A stretch of 64,000 bases of DNA from Morinoia aosen (GCA_030386875.1 CM059572.1:36143732-36207731), one strand, 5' to 3'; positions 33,798 through 46,846 are shown, counted from the first letter of the stretch. The notes: a model not told the origin generated them from the letters alone. Program-made: numbers and translations.

Positions 33798-34160
33798 CCC
33801 CTCAGGGGGATACAATTATTGTATCTATGGGAACTAGCGCTCCCAGGGGGACAATGTGAGGGCCTGAGCTGAGAGTTAGGTAGGCCTTCTTTTTGTTGAA
33901 ATAAAATGTTTTTGTTATGTTAAGGACCACCTTTTTTCGGTTCACTGCTGTCCTGTTTTTCAGCATCTACTACTGTCTTCTTCAACTTTGGTCTTGTTTC
34001 ATAATCTTCTTTCACAACTAACTGTTTCTATGCCTTTCTGCGTAGATTCCGCGTTTCCTTAACTCCATACTAAATGGTGCCTTCCTTCTTCCTCTCTTTG
34101 GATCGCAATTGTTGCTGGGTAGGGAGGCTAAAACTAACGACTAATCTAACTAATCTATAA
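33798..34160 (+). repeat. Copy C of the ~360-bp interspersed family (type copy)
   Basis: The family is unclassified and SINE-sized. Head: CAGGGGGATACAATTATTG, with the palindrome ATACAATTATTGTAT, then TATGGGAACTAGCGCTCC, GAGGGCCTGAGCTGAGAG and TTAGGTAGGCCTTCTTTTTG. Middle: CGGTTCACTGCTGTCCTG and TTTCAGCATCTACTACTG, then a T/C-rich tract. Tail: GATTCCGCGTTTCCTTAACT, CCATACTAAATGGTGCCTTC and GTAGGGAGGCTAAAACTAAC, ending in ATCTAACTAATCTATA. The (ATCTAA)-like tail resembles the short tandem tails of CR1-type LINEs and their SINEs. I see no clear Pol III A/B boxes. Confidence 0.85.
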
Positions 34161-34167
34161 GAAATTC

Positions 34168-34478
34168 AAGATGTGAGGTCCTGAGCCGAAAGTTAGGTAT
34201 GCTTTTCTTTTTTGTTAATAAGATTTTGTTTTGTTACGGACCATTTTTTATCATTGCTGTACTTTTTCCCAAAACCTATCACCTCAACTTTTATCATGTT
34301 TCATAAACTTCTTCAAGTGTTAATGTTTCTATGCGCAGGATGTGAAGACGCACTTTGTGTGTAAATTCCCCATTCCCCTCTGGCCATACTAATTAGTGCC
34401 TTCCTCTTTCTTCGCTTAGGTACACCTTTGTGTGTGGGTGTTGTAAAGATCTTGACCAACTCATTATCTAATTTGTAA
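34168..34478 (+). repeat. Copy D of the ~360-bp interspersed family, headless
   Basis: Directly behind copy C. It begins at GATGTGAGGTCCTGAGCCGA and ends ACTCATTATCTAATTTG, and contains an insertion-like GGATGTGAAGACGCACTTTG. Confidence 0.75.
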
Positions 34479-34610
34479 AAAAAAATCCCGGTATTTATGT
34501 TTTAATACTCTACATCCAATCGCTATTTTCTTGTCAATAACTTGACTGCGTTGTGTGCGGTCGCTCACTGTGTGGTTGCTTATTGGGTCACCTCACACTT
34601 TACCTACGGC

Positions 34611-35140
34611 CTCCTCAGAGGGATACAACTTTTGTTTCTATGGGAATTACCACTACCAGGGGAAAAATTGGAAATCCCGAGCTGAAGGTTAGTTGTAATG
34701 GCATTGTTTTGTTACTATTTATTATACTTCCTATTGTTATAATGGAATGGCATTGTTTTGTTACAGCTCCCAGGGGGATACAACCGTTGTAGGTATGGGA
34801 AATACCCTCATCAGGGGGAAAATGGGAGGTCCCGAGCTGAACTTTTGTTGCTTTCCTATTGTTGTAATGGAATGTCATTATGTTGCTGCTTCTGCAGGTT
34901 GGGGTATTTTTTTCGGTGCTTAGACTTATGTTTCAGTATCTACTGTTTTCTTCAACTTTTATCTAATTTTATAAATCTCTTTTTCAACTCACTGTTTCTC
35001 TGTGCAGAGAGTATCGTGTGAAAACACATCTTGTGTATGGGTCCCCCGTTCTCTGAATTTTATACTAAATGATGCCTTCTTCTCTTTGGGGAACACCTCT
35101 GTTGTGGTTAGATAGGCTTAAAATAACTCGTCTAATCTAA
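34611..35140 (+). repeat. Copy E of the interspersed family, with duplicated head
   Basis: Two heads occur before one tail: GAGGGATACAACTTTTG at 34618 and CAGGGGGATACAACCGTTG at 34774. Each is followed by a CCCGAGCTGAA block and a TAATGGAATG(G/T)CATT block. The tail ends GTTAGATAGGCTTAAAATAA. Another head-like stretch, CTACGGCCTCTGAACGGGAT, begins at about 35145. Confidence 0.75.
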
Positions 35141-37340
35141 CTACCTACGGCCTCTGAACGGGATTTGCGCTCCCAAAAAAAATTACACCAGAGGAGTTAA
35201 CGCTTCTCAAAAGCATCCACAAATACAACTGGATTAGCGATGCTTGTTTCAAGAAATGGGGCTCGTCTTCACCAGCCGTAGCAGGTTAGTTCATAGATGG
35301 GATTATCCTACAAGATATCTATGGAACCAGGCGCTCTCCGCCATTCCTGGACGAAATATCGAATGTTTTTTTTCGTCTGGAGCAATCAGCGATGTACTCA
35401 TCTGTTGGCATTTATGCTGAATCAATCTGCATGTGAGTCAGCGTTATTACGCTGCCGTTTAGTCAGTGCGTATCTTTGATCAGGGAGGCCGCTCTGGTGT
35501 GTTGTCAAGTTTAATTGGACTGCCGAATCTTTACTGCAGTTGTTCTCATTCTCATTTTAGTTCTTCGTCTTTCGTGACGGTAGATGAACGGGAATCGTAA
35601 CAGAATCAATAATAATTATAATCTTCGTCTTCTGCCAATGCCTTCGCTGCCTGAGAAACTTCAAATGCCATGAATGCAATAAGCCTTTTTATTATTGACC
35701 ACTTATGAGAAAAGTACCCCAGGCTTTGTTAGTTCGATGGCGGCAGTGAATAGGTCAGACGTAAGATGTGATTTTGAGGGTCAAGAGCGTGCAAGACTGA
35801 GTAGAAAACAAGGAAAGAATGAGTTGTTAGAAATGAGAGCTGTCAGAAGAAATAACCCATTAAACAGACATGAGATGACAACAGATGAGTTCAAAAGAGC
35901 GTACGTTGAAGATAAGTGGCAAGGTAGCATATTCAGTATTAACGTTGGGGAGGATAATGTCTTGCCAAACTTCGAGGCCGTTGTTAGGAAATGAACCAAT
36001 TACGATGTAGTGAGTACAGCGTTGAGTAATTAAAGTAAATCTGAGATTGTGACAAGTGTTCGTACAGAATGCCAAAATAACTGCAAATTCGCTCATTGAA
36101 ATGCCTAACACGCCTCATTTTCTCATGTGTGGGGAGGCCGGTTTCATGTACAAGATAGTTCTTGCTCGATTTTTCACTTCGGTTCCATGTTCCCCATACT
36201 GGCCACCAATGTGAGGACCAGGGGTAGAGATACGTTGGAGAACTGGGACGTTTACTGATAGCGATGTTGTTACAGGATGGGGTGCGGACCAAATGCGCGG
36301 GCCCTAATGAGCTCACCGCTTATATGACCTCTGAGGTGAACGGGGGAAGAGGGGCATAGCACACATATGTTTTTCCACTGTTGAGATGTGCTAGTGTTTC
36401 TTATTTTGCCCTGTTCTCGCATTTCGAGTTAGAGACGGAGTAAAAAATGTCTAACATTCATGAATTTCAGCCTTGGGGAGGACGAGCTAAAAGGGGTTCT
36501 CCTTTAACGAAATCTTGGGGACTTTGCGCCAGCACCGCTGCGGGGACTGGCAAGACTCCAGAGCTACTCTCGTCTCTTTCGGGTTCCAGCACGGGATAAA
36601 ACGCTCGGCCAAAGAGAGGGAGGGCTGCTGGAACCCCCACTTGGGAGATTTAGCTAGTGCAAATCATGATTAACTAGTGTAAGCTAGAGGGGTCCATAGT
36701 TACAAATTGCTAGTGACCCTAGTGGGAACTCATCCCTAAATTTATTACTATTACCCTCGTCTCAGAAGGAGGTTCTGTCGTGGATAGCTGCCCCCAGTTG
36801 ATTTCGTCGACCTCCTTCGATAGCAGATAGCATTATTAGCGGCCCCAGTAGCTTGAGCTTCATCCAAGATTTTTTGAGCTACATGCTGCGATTTGAACCG
36901 CAATGGTTGTGACTATGTGGCTATAAGTGTTTATTTTGAAGTTAGGTAAGCGTAATTTCCCTTTTCTTCGGAGTGGCCGACTGGTGATTTCGATGAATCC
37001 CTTTTCATGCAGTCTTTCTTCTGTTGAAATCGTTGATATGTTTTCGCGAAATTATCTTCGTTAGTTGATGCGCCCTTTGCCCTGTTCAGACCTGAGTGTA
37101 TCCCGGTCTTTCAGTATGATATTTAATTTTTTATGCGCTCCTTTTTGAATTTTATGCGTGAATATTTCAATAAGCCAAGTTAATATGTTGACCGGCAGTA
37201 TTGGTAAGTCGAGGAGGAATTGACGTGTAATCTACGTGTATCTTAATATCGTAAAGATAAAATATTCTAGTCTTCATCAAAATGCACGCCCACTATACTA
37301 TTAAAGATCGTTGAATGTCTCCAAATTCAAATTTAGAGAA
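35141..37340. other. Intergenic, unassigned, with a GC-richer patch
   Basis: A 99-codon frame at 35695-35994, rich in charged residues, matches nothing I know and has no splice or start context, so it is not called a gene. From 36470 to 36800 the sequence is distinctly GC-richer (GCGCCAGCACCGCTGCGGGG, GGGTTCCAGCACGGGA), unlike its flanks, and is probably a fragment of a mobile element I cannot name. Confidence 0.4.
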
Positions 37341-37545
37341 AACTCTTTTCTTCTACTTTTATCTTGTTTCATAAAAGTTCTTCTCAAGTTACTGTTTCTA
37401 TGCGCTAGGGATCTTGTGTGGTAACACATCTTGTGCGAAGATTCCGTGTTCTTTTAATCCCTGCTAAATGATGTCTTCATCCTTTCTCTCTTTGGAACAC
37501 TGTAATTAGGTTAGGGATACTTGAACCAAGGTTTGATCTAATGCA
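37341..37545 (+). repeat. Copy F of the interspersed family, tail half
   Basis: Starts in the T/C tract (TTCTTCTACTTTTATCTTG) and ends GGTTAGGGATACTTGAACC...GATCTAATGC. It has GATCTTGTGTGGTAACACAT, shared with copy E. Confidence 0.75.
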
Positions 37546-37879
37546 ATTTTTTCAGATTTATAACAAGATCATTCATTAGCTGCTGCAGGTCAGACATAGT
37601 TAAGTCAGAATTTATCATTCAGTGCTATGCTGCAGTTATTACTACTAAATTTTTCTGTGATTTTATATTGAAATTTGGTTCGCGTTCAAATAGTTTTTTT
37701 TTCGGGGTCTCCAAGTGAACCCACCCAGTAATGAATTGTTTTTTTAAGTTACTTGCGTCCGTTACCTGAGAGAATGTAGCTTTACCATTTTTTGAATTTT
37801 TAGCGTAAATCGAATTATTTTGTTCAAATTTTCTTTGTTACTACCTACGCTTCACGACGATAGGTGCGAATTGTCTTTA

Positions 37880-38209
37880 ACCCTCTGGGGTATAATGATA
37901 GTCTTCATCAGTACACATGTTCAGGGGTTAGTTAAGGTTGGGTAGGCTCTACTTTCGTTGAAATAGGATGGGGCCTTTTATTCTGATGCTTTTCGTTTTG
38001 GTAACTGTTTTCAGTTGACTGTTAATCTTTTTTTCAGCATCTACGACTTCCATCAACTTTTATCTTGTGTCGTAAACTTCTTTTTCAACTTATTTTTTTT
38101 ATGCACCTTGTGCATAGGTTCCGTGTTTCCTCAAGCCCATACTAATTGGTGCCTTGACGCCTTAGTAGCGGTTAGGGAGGCTAAAACTAACATTTAATCC
38201 AATCTAATT
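37880..38209 (+). repeat. Copy G of the interspersed family
   Basis: Near full length but with an altered head (CCTCTGGGGTATAATGATAG). The tail GTTAGGGAGGCTAAAACTAA ends in TTTAATCCAATCTAATTG. Confidence 0.75.
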
Positions 38210-38599
38210 GAGGGTAAGCACACTTTTGTTGATAGCTACTAATTTACGCGGAGTGTAGCGTTCTAAGATTGTTGGATCTTTTCGTTTTACTTTTCGGTCC
38301 CACGTTTGTGAGCGGCGTTATGCACGACAGATTCACTGCCAGCATCCGAGTGTGTCCGATATTTCACCCGTCATTGCTTCGTCAGTTCTTTTTTTTTTTC
38401 AACTATATGAACCCCGATCAGCTGCGGCATTTAACACATTCATGGAGTATCCAAGGCTGTTAATGGTTGGTTTGGTTGTAACTAGCGGAATTGAGGAGTC
38501 AACTTTACTGCTCAAATATATTTTTATCCTTCTCAAGAAATATTAAAATTAATTATGCGAAAACACATTTAGTATGAAAACGTTTATTATAAAGGTCGC

Positions 38600-38890
38600 G
38601 AAACGTGAAAGGTAAGGTAGGCTTCCTTTTTGTTGTAATAAAATAGGTTTTTGTTTTCAATTTTGTAACGGACCTTCTTTTTTCGGTTCACTGCTGTCCT
38701 GTTTTTCAGCATCTGCTACCTTCTTCTTCAACTTTTTTCTTGTTTCATGAACTTCTTTCCTAGCTGGTTTCTGTGCACCTTGTGCATAGATTCCACGTTC
38801 CCTCAACTCCATACTAAATGGTGCCTTCCTTTTTTATCCCTTGGAACATCTTTGTCGTGGTTAAGGGAGGCTAAAACTTTCTTATATAAT
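38600..38890 (+). repeat. Copy H of the interspersed family, plus AAT microsatellite
   Basis: Head missing. It contains GGTTCACTGCTGTCCTG and CACCTTGTGCATAGATTCC. Its tail runs into (AAT)n at 38886-38918. Confidence 0.78.
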
Positions 38891-38918
38891 AATAATATTA
38901 ATAATAATAATAATAATG

Positions 38919-41900
38919 TCACTCAATTATTTCGGAACTTGAATTAGAGATTTACCGCTAAAGACACACATGGCCCAATACGCGACGAACGTGTTAAAGC
39001 AGACGTAGAACTATCTTGACATGGTATTCGCAGAAGTGATGATAGGTAGAAAAGGACAACTTGAAAATGACTTGTTTTATTCAAGAGGACAATATTTCTT
39101 TAAAATGAAAATTACTGAAACTACCAACTTGGGAGCTACCATAGTTTAAAGCATGATAATGCATGTACAGAGCTTTATTTAACATATGCAGTGAGGGTGA
39201 AATTGAACTGTACAAGCATATATACCCATCGTTATTGCCGGTGCGATTGAAAACTCTTAGTAGTTAAAAATATTTTTAGCGTTCATAGAGCAATAACGTG
39301 ATTCGCTCTCTGAAAATTGTGTCTGTGGAAGGAACGATATTCAGCCTTTGTTATAAAGTACGTGTAATTTCCGCTAATATAGTTGCTCTCACGCTTTAAT
39401 TTATTATATTTAGTGTTGTGTGTTCTTAATTATGAACCATAGATGGTTTTTATTTCAAATTTCGACTTGGAATTCCTTCAGCCCTAATGTAAGCGTTTTC
39501 TTTTTGCTTCTTTATATTGTGGGAGGATTAGATTACTGTGCAGTCCTGAGTCTATGACTTGTAATAAACATGAGATCAACGTAAGACAGATATCGTTGTA
39601 CGTGGGTGTTGTGAAAGATACGACCAAGACTCAATCGAGTCGAATGACCAACCTCTTGCCAGCTGTATATCTTTGCGATAAGATTTCAAAGGTTCTTGTT
39701 TAGTTTGTGACTTGTGTATAGACATTCAGGATTGTTTTGGAGAGGCAAGGATGAAATGTTCAACATTCATGGTTCAGCACTTCGTGTTAGATCGCGAACG
39801 GGTACCTAAAATATTGAGTTCGAATTGCCTTATGAATTGATGGTAGTGATTGTATTTTGGGAGCCCATGGTGTTGACAAGTGAATGCCTGCCCTAGTAAA
39901 ATGATTTTGTCAAGTCAAGATTAGTAAAATAATGGTAGCGCTGTCTTCATTTAGGTAGCTATTACCGCTAGAGGTTGTGAAGCCGTAAAGACTAGGTAGG
40001 TACATACTTTGATACAATATTAGTGTGTGGCTCAAAGATCTGAGAACAATTGGTGTTACTGAAAACTTCTAAATGAGTTGAAGGGATTAGATTGGGTTTG
40101 GATAATAACCCTGGTTGAAATATCCATGGATGCGATCGTATTTAGTTTTTCTGTGCTCATTGGTATTTTTTATACTCAATGGCGTTATGCCATGTGGCAA
40201 AATTCGTACCCTAAGTTATAACACGTATTCATTTGTTCACCGTGTAAATCAAATATTGAATAGCACTTGATTGGATTCAATATACAAAGTTCATATCCTA
40301 TTTATGTACTAATGACAATTTCCTGATCTGTTAAATGAGCTCTTATAATGTAGGTGCCGCGGTGGGATTTTTTCAATCGTATTGTTGAATAATTCCTGGT
40401 TTTCATTATCTCATTACCTACACGTGTTATCGTGTACTAGGCATTAGCTCATGTTGTAAGTAATGAAGTGATTGTAGTTAGAATTGCGAGGCAGTTCTAT
40501 TCATACCATCGCAGCTCTAGGTGCCAGCGTCAAAGAAGTGTATATTTTGTTAATACGTCGTAGGGGGGTTCGTTCCTTCCGTTATCAACTATGCTTTACT
40601 TTCTTTCATAACATAATACTCAACTGTACTAACTAAATCTGTATATAAATGTTGTTTACGTAGCCTGTCTTTTCACTAGCCTATGGGGATCCAAACTTTT
40701 TAAAACCAACCAAAAAAAATTAACGCGTCTACGAAGGTGACAACTTAAAATGGTGATAAATGCCCAGGAAAAACCGCACACTCCATATAGCCGTGAAGCT
40801 GATCATACTTCTCTTGTTTGAAAACAAGCCATAGCCAAGATGAGAGAAGCAACACCGCGATTTTTTGTAACTCTAAAGCAAATTCTGCGAGGATTCTCTT
40901 AACTGTAACAATTTCTGCTCCACAACAATAACCTACCCATTGAATGCCCAGACAGACGAACGCGTTCTACGACAATAACATCTCTCATCAGTAGAAAAGA
41001 TGACTAGGATGGCGTTTCTTATAGTTTTTGTTCATTATTATAAATGTTTTTTCGAAACATGCTGGCTCGTTAGAACGCCTATGATTGATTGATAAGCACT
41101 AATAACCTATCAGTTGATATAAAAATCAGAAGTGACCACAACAACAAGATGAAAGCGAACACGACCTCAATTCCCTTGTCTCACCTAACACGCAATATTA
41201 AGCACATCTGAGTACGCGCGAACAAAGGTTATGTCTTTTGTTCCATGCGCGCATACAGAATAAATAAATGACAGAACCCCCCTTTAGTGCATCTGGGTTT
41301 AGTAGGAGACAATGACGAGCTCATAATTCGAGAACATCAACGTGATAAATTATTGGAGGGCGATATTGAAAAGCCACCAAGACGTCATTTGTGGTAAAAC
41401 CCTTGATATATTTTCTACGCTAAAAATTCAACAGTCACGACAGGCCTACCATATGTATGATGCTATAAAAACATAATTAGCCACTCTTACCTGCTCATGC
41501 ACAGCTCAAATAGTTTGCAATATCTATACACCAAACGAAAAACTGTTCACAAATAATTTTTAGGAGGAAATTTGCGGACCCAGTTCAATTTCCGTCGGAA
41601 TACAAGAGTTACAAATTTATACTACAATATTGCTCTACTGATCAACACAGTATTGAATTTAAAATACACGTATTTAATTTAGTCGAAGGCGTAATTGCGA
41701 AAGATAGTTCATCACATTTAACTTATGCCTCAAGTTACCTGAACTCAAAACTAGGGACAAAGATAAAATATTACATTCCTCATTTAACCGCAACAAGGCA
41801 AGACAATAACGTTGAGCTATGATAGCCACACAGCGTGTCGTAATTAAGCTTCAAAATAAATCCAACGTGCGATACCGTAGCTACACAACTGCGAGGGTCA

Positions 41901-41973
41901 AGAGTTGGAAAAAGAACTACACACAAAAGTAAAATGACCTCAAAATACTTCATCATTAGAATACAGTTTAATG
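38919..41973. other. Gene-free intergenic stretch
   Basis: About 3 kb of AT-rich sequence without a convincing frame, tandem repeat or recognised element. It contains the point where the interspersed family switches orientation. Confidence 0.5.
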
Positions 41974-42194
41974 CAGTGGTTCTTAACCTGTGGGGCACGC
42001 GAACCTCCGCAGTTACACCTGATTTTTCCCAGTAATGTTTCGACAGAAAAGTGGACGTCCACTGTTTAATATGTTTGAGGCCCTATGTACTACAATGTTC
42101 TTTGTTGTGAGCTCTTATTCACTAGTCCATCTACACACAATTTCCACTGACAATTCTTAAGGGGGCGTGGGAGTAAAAAGGTCAAGAACCACTG
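41974..42194. mobile_element. hAT-like MITE, 221 bp
   Basis: Inverted ends CAGTGGTTCTTAACCTG and ACCTTTTTAC-side AGGTCAAGAACCACTG. The CAGTGGTTCT start is classic for hAT non-autonomous elements. The flanking 8-mers, GTTTAATG and CATTAGTG, agree at 5 of 8 positions. No coding capacity. Confidence 0.75.
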
Positions 42195-43357
42195 CATTAG
42201 TGGTTCAACCAAACGCATGATACACATCACGCAACGTTGAAAAATAAAAATAAAAGTCAACGCAACGATACAAATTAAAATAATCGGGCTGTTTGGTGAG
42301 GTCTCCCCACAGCGAATATCTCAACCAGACCGATTCCAGTCAACACACGAATATTGCTCCCGTAATTTAACATAGACTAGCAACAGAACTCGTTAAATTA
42401 ATACAAATAACGTCATTTGCTCTACTCAACCTGAGAGAAGTCTTTCAGGCATCACAAAAGAACAAGCTTGGGATCGCATACAGTGAAGGATGTCATTGGT
42501 CACGCATTACTGCCATACATTGCTTAGTCATGTCAGAACACTAAGTAGCTCAACATACAGTAGAGAGGCAAATTTTGACGCCGGATGCGCATAAACACCT
42601 AGTGCTCATCACACAATATCGCTCCGCTAATCAACAGTTTTGAAAATGAAGTAGGTATGTTAGTTTACCTTTAGGTTGATGTGCGAAAGATTCAGATTAT
42701 TAGGAGCATAGCGGACTAGAAATACAAAGAGAACACGCCACAACCAACAGATGGCTGTTGTTGCAGCAAGGTGTTGGTTGCACCTTTTTTGTAGCAAGTC
42801 TACACGAAGGCTGGCTGATCACACCAACAGATATGCATTTTCGTATACCCTGAAAACCTAAGCTACAAGAAAATACATCAGTCAAAAGCAACATAAACCA
42901 TGCACTAAAAACTCAGAAGCAAGCGTGCCTAATTTGAACGTCTTTGAGTGGATATTTTGTGCGTTAAAATGATGCCGGTAGATCTTTGCACTTCAGTTTG
43001 ATTATTCGGTTGAAACCAATGAAATCTACTCAGCGTCAATGCGTACTACGGGCTAGTTCCAGCAGAAAATTTACTGTTTTAACAGTAAGCACACGCACCT
43101 ACTTCAAATCTCGAGCAAGGATTTGATGAAAGGCGTTTTTATCCAAGGACAGAAGAAATGAAAGAATTACTAAACCAATCGCGACTCGGGTCAGCGGGCC
43201 AAATGATGGCATCTAGCAACCCTGTCGCGTTACCAAATGCTAGCGGGTTTGAAGGTCAATGAGAACATTGTGCGGGCAGTAACTAGCAAGCAACCAACCC
43301 AACAAGGCGATTAAATTTTATTATAATTTTACTAATGATTCCTTGACCTCAGCACAG
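42195..43357. other. Intergenic, nothing recognised
   Basis: AT-rich sequence with only short chance frames. Confidence 0.5.
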
Positions 43358-43675
43358 GTGTTCCAAACAGTAGGAGGCGCCGTGAAGTAAGGAATTGGGG
43401 GAAGGAGAAATCTATGCACAAGGTGTATCAAGCAACTTGCGTTCAGAAACAGCAAAAATTGAAAAAGTTTATGAAACAAAAAAGTCGAAAAATAAAGTAA
43501 GCGCAGTAAAATAGGTCAGCAGCGAACCTAACAATACCATCCGTAAAACAAATTGTTGCTCCTTTTTAACAAAAGGAAGGCTCACCGCTCACCTAACCTT
43601 TAGCTCGGGGCCTCCCATTATCCACTTGGTAGCGCTTATTCTCGTAGATAAAATGGTTTTACTTCCCTGAGGGGT
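43358..43675 (-). repeat. Copy I of the interspersed family, inverted
   Basis: First copy in minus orientation. It has GAAATCTATGCACAAGGTGT and GCTCGGGGCCTCCCATTATC, with a decayed head hairpin near 43645. Confidence 0.75.
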
Positions 43676-44276
43676 CTCAATTTCTCATCTTAACAATTTC
43701 TAATGAGTAAAAGTCCACACTTTAGTATTTTTTCGCGATTCTCAGCACGTAAAAAAAATAATCATTAATCCTCATTGCCTTAAGTGTGCATACTTTCAAT
43801 AAGTAGACACTGCTTTTTTTGCAATTCCACACACGTAAACAAAACCAATAATCTTAACTTTCCAGGCTTCTCCAATTCCAAGTAATGCGTGGCACAAAAA
43901 AGAAACGTGTTCCCGCTCACGTGTTCACAAGCACGTGAGATGTCACTGAGTGAGAGCAAAGAACACATGAGGCCCCTAGCATCATAAGGCACCAAACGCC
44001 ATGTACAGCAACAAGTTATGTACACCACTGCCATTCCCAAACCTTCTTCTGTCTGGGGAGTGAGTCGTAGATACAGAGAGATAATCGCAAAATGACCAAA
44101 TGCCTGTATTGGTCGCTGAGATACACGAATATCAAAATCGCTAAGCTGTGAAGCCGTTTTTGAAAGACGGAGCTTGGTACCGCATGATTTTAGGGACTTC
44201 ATCTCTCGCAGCTTCTGAATTTTCTACAAAGCTGAGGACTGCAAAAAAACGCACGCTCCTTCTTACTAACTCGAAG

Positions 44277-44605
44277 ATTAGATTAGATTATAAGTTAGTT
44301 TAAGCCTCCCTAACCGCTGCAAAAATAGAGCGTATCGAAGAGAGGAAGGAGGAAGGCACCAATTAGTATGGAGATAAGAAAATGAGGAATCTATGCAGAA
44401 AGGGCATAGAAACAGTAAGATGGGAAAGAAGTTCATGAAATAAGATAAAAGTTGAAGAAGAAAGTCGGAGGTGCTGAAAAACAGGACAGTAGTGAACCGA
44501 AAAAGGGTGGTCCTTAACATAACAAAAAACATTTTATTTCAACAAAAAGAAGGCCTACCTAACTCTCAGCTCGGGCCCTCACATTTTTCCCCTGGGAGTA
44601 CTAAC
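44277..44605 (-). repeat. Copy J of the interspersed family
   Basis: On the + strand it begins with the tail GATTAGATTAGATTATAAGT, then TTAAGCCTCCCTAACCGC, and ends GCTCGGGCCCTCACATTTTT. The head hairpin is absent. Confidence 0.82.
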
Positions 44606-44657
44606 TCGAAGACCTCACTAGCTTCTCTCACGTAACAAAGAATTAGGAGTTAAAGGT

Positions 44658-44966
44658 AGATTATTAGTTGGTTTAAGCCTCCCTATCCGCAACAAATGCG
44701 ATCCAAAGAGAGGTAGAAGGAAGGCACCATTCAGTCTGGAGTTAAGGGACGTGGAATTAATGCAGAAATGGCATAGAAACTGTAAATTGGGAAAGAAGTT
44801 CATGAAAGAAGATCAAAGTTGAAGAAAAAAGTATTAGGTGCCGAAAAACAGGACAGCAGTGAACCGAGAAAAAAGGGGCCCTTAACATAACAAAAAATTT
44901 TATTTTAATAAAAAGAAGGCCTACCTAACTCTCAGCTCGGGCCCTCACATTTTCACCATCGGAGCG
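44658..44966 (-). repeat. Copy K of the interspersed family
   Basis: Only 52 bp from copy J, in the same orientation. It keeps AGGACAGCAGTGAACCGAG and AGAAGGCCTACCTAACTCTC. Confidence 0.82.
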
Positions 44967-45320
44967 TAAAAGTTCAGGTTCGTGAAAGGTTTAGTGTACC
45001 AAGACTTCGAGACCAGACACCTAAATCACAGAGCAACAATCGGTCCAACTAAATACGATTAAGCTACCTCACTACTGAATGGGGTATTAACAAGTCAAAG
45101 AATGCTACGCTCACAAAAGCTCCAGTAATGATGCAGCTGATATTTAACAGGAAATAAGAGAGATCCATCATTTATATTTCAAGAAATAATTCTTGATTTC
45201 TAAGAAACTCTAGCACTAATAAAAAAATTTTAATTCCATTCGTCACATCCTACACAAATATGGCTAAAAATTCGCAACAGTTTAAACTAGGAGATTATGT
45301 AACACACAAAATAGGTTTAT

Positions 45321-45678
45321 AGATTAGATTAGTCGTTAGTTTCAGCCTCTCTACCAGCAGCAACAAATGCGATCCAAAGAGAGGAAGGAGAAAGGCACCA
45401 TTTAGTATGGAGTTAAGGAAACGAGGAATCTACGCAGAAAGGGCGTAGAAACTGTAAGTTGGGAAAGAAGATTATGAAACAAGATCAAAGTTGAAGAAGA
45501 CAGTAGTAGGTGCTGAAAAACAGGACAGCAGTGAACCGAAAAAAGGTGGTCCTTAACAGAACAAAAAATTTTTTTCCAACAAAAAGAACGCTTACCTAAC
45601 TCTCAGCTCGGGCCCTCACATTGTCCTCCTGGGAGCGCTAATTCCCATAGATACAATAATTGTATCCCCCTGAGGGGA
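45321..45678 (-). repeat. Copy L of the interspersed family, full length
   Basis: The best minus-strand match to copy C: it begins AGATTAGATTAGTCGTTAG and ends with the head palindrome GATACAATAATTGTATC and CCCCTGAGGGG. Confidence 0.85.
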
Positions 45679-46496
45679 ATAGGTTTATAGTTTTGCTTAG
45701 AAAATATTTCGTCGCCAGGGGAGTTTTAAATTCTAATGTGAGCAAACGCACGATAGCAGAGCTGGCACGATTATTCTTTACTAAAAGTGCAGTAATTTTC
45801 ATGACTCATGTAACTTGTACAGCAATTGGTGATCAAGTACTCGTTTTTCAGCATAAAAATAACCCAATGAATAACTCATGTCCTTTACCTGTTAGGAGAT
45901 ACATGAATATATTTTGTTACTATAACAGCCGTAGCTTTTGAGTTCACGTTTGAGTTTTATATTGATTGTAGACGTAAAACTCACCTAACAGTTCGAAAAC
46001 CGTCCGCCTCTGAGCCACATACTTCTCATTGAATTTTTCAGTGCAGTGGATCAGAAAAATATTTTACACTTGCTCCCCAGTCGAACATTTTTATCAACAT
46101 CATGAAATTCTATTATAATTCATAGTCAGCTTTACATCTGATTTTCTCAAGAAAACCATAAATTTTCTTATTTCATCATCGTGATTTCCTCCAAAATGGC
46201 CACTCCATGACAACAATAAATAACACGGTATTTACACCCAGTCAACAGCATTATCATTCACCGCTCATGATTGGAAAAACTGCAAAAATTTCAGTCGCCT
46301 AAAGTTCACCTGAAGTGACGGATGATAAATTGCAACAAAACATGTAAACCAGAGATAGAACCAGTAAAAATGACTGCCTGGTCCTGACTACACTGGATGA
46401 TCTTCCCCCCTCTCCGCTGCGTGCTCTTACAATGCCCTGTGCTTCAACAAGCGATTTGAGACGAGGTATTCACTACGTTGAAATATCGTAAAAATT
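45679..46496. other. Intergenic, nothing recognised
   Basis: A 93-codon frame at 45660-45941 starts inside copy L and has no recognisable domain, so it is not called. Confidence 0.45.
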
Positions 46497-46846
46497 ATTA
46501 GATTTGATGTTATTTTCCCTAACCGCAACAAAGGCATTCCAAAAAGCGAAAGGAGGAAGGCACCATTTAGTAAGGGGATAAGAGAACGTGTAATTTGCGC
46601 ACAAGGTGCATAGAAACAGTAAGTTGAGAAAGAAGTTTATGAAACAAAATAGAAATTGAAGAAGAAAGTAGTATGTGCTAAAAAACGGGACAGCATTGAA
46701 CCAAAAAAAAGGGGTTTGTAACAACAAAAAAACCTATTCTATTTCAACAAAAGGAAGACCCACCTAACTAACCTACAGCTCGAGACCTCCCATATTCCCT
46801 TTCGGAGTGTTAATTCCCGTAGACACAATAGTTGTATCTCACTGAG
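46497..46846 (-). repeat. Copy M of the interspersed family, near the CCDC134 3' end
   Basis: It ends about 300 bp past the CCDC134 stop codon. Head hairpin AGACACAATAGTTGTATCT; the tail end is TTATTAGATTTGATG. Confidence 0.8.

Noticed and set aside
35695-35994. 99-codon charged ORF as a host gene
   Set aside because: No known domain, no splice partners, and surrounded by repeats. It could be a fragment, but nothing supports a call.
38919-41973. Centre of a large inverted duplication, suggested by the mirrored repeat orientations
   Set aside because: Unique sequence between repeat copies on the two sides does not match by eye, so only the repeats are mirrored.
43780-44202. 140-codon minus-strand ORF
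   Set aside because: No recognisable domain or splice context, flanked by repeat copies.
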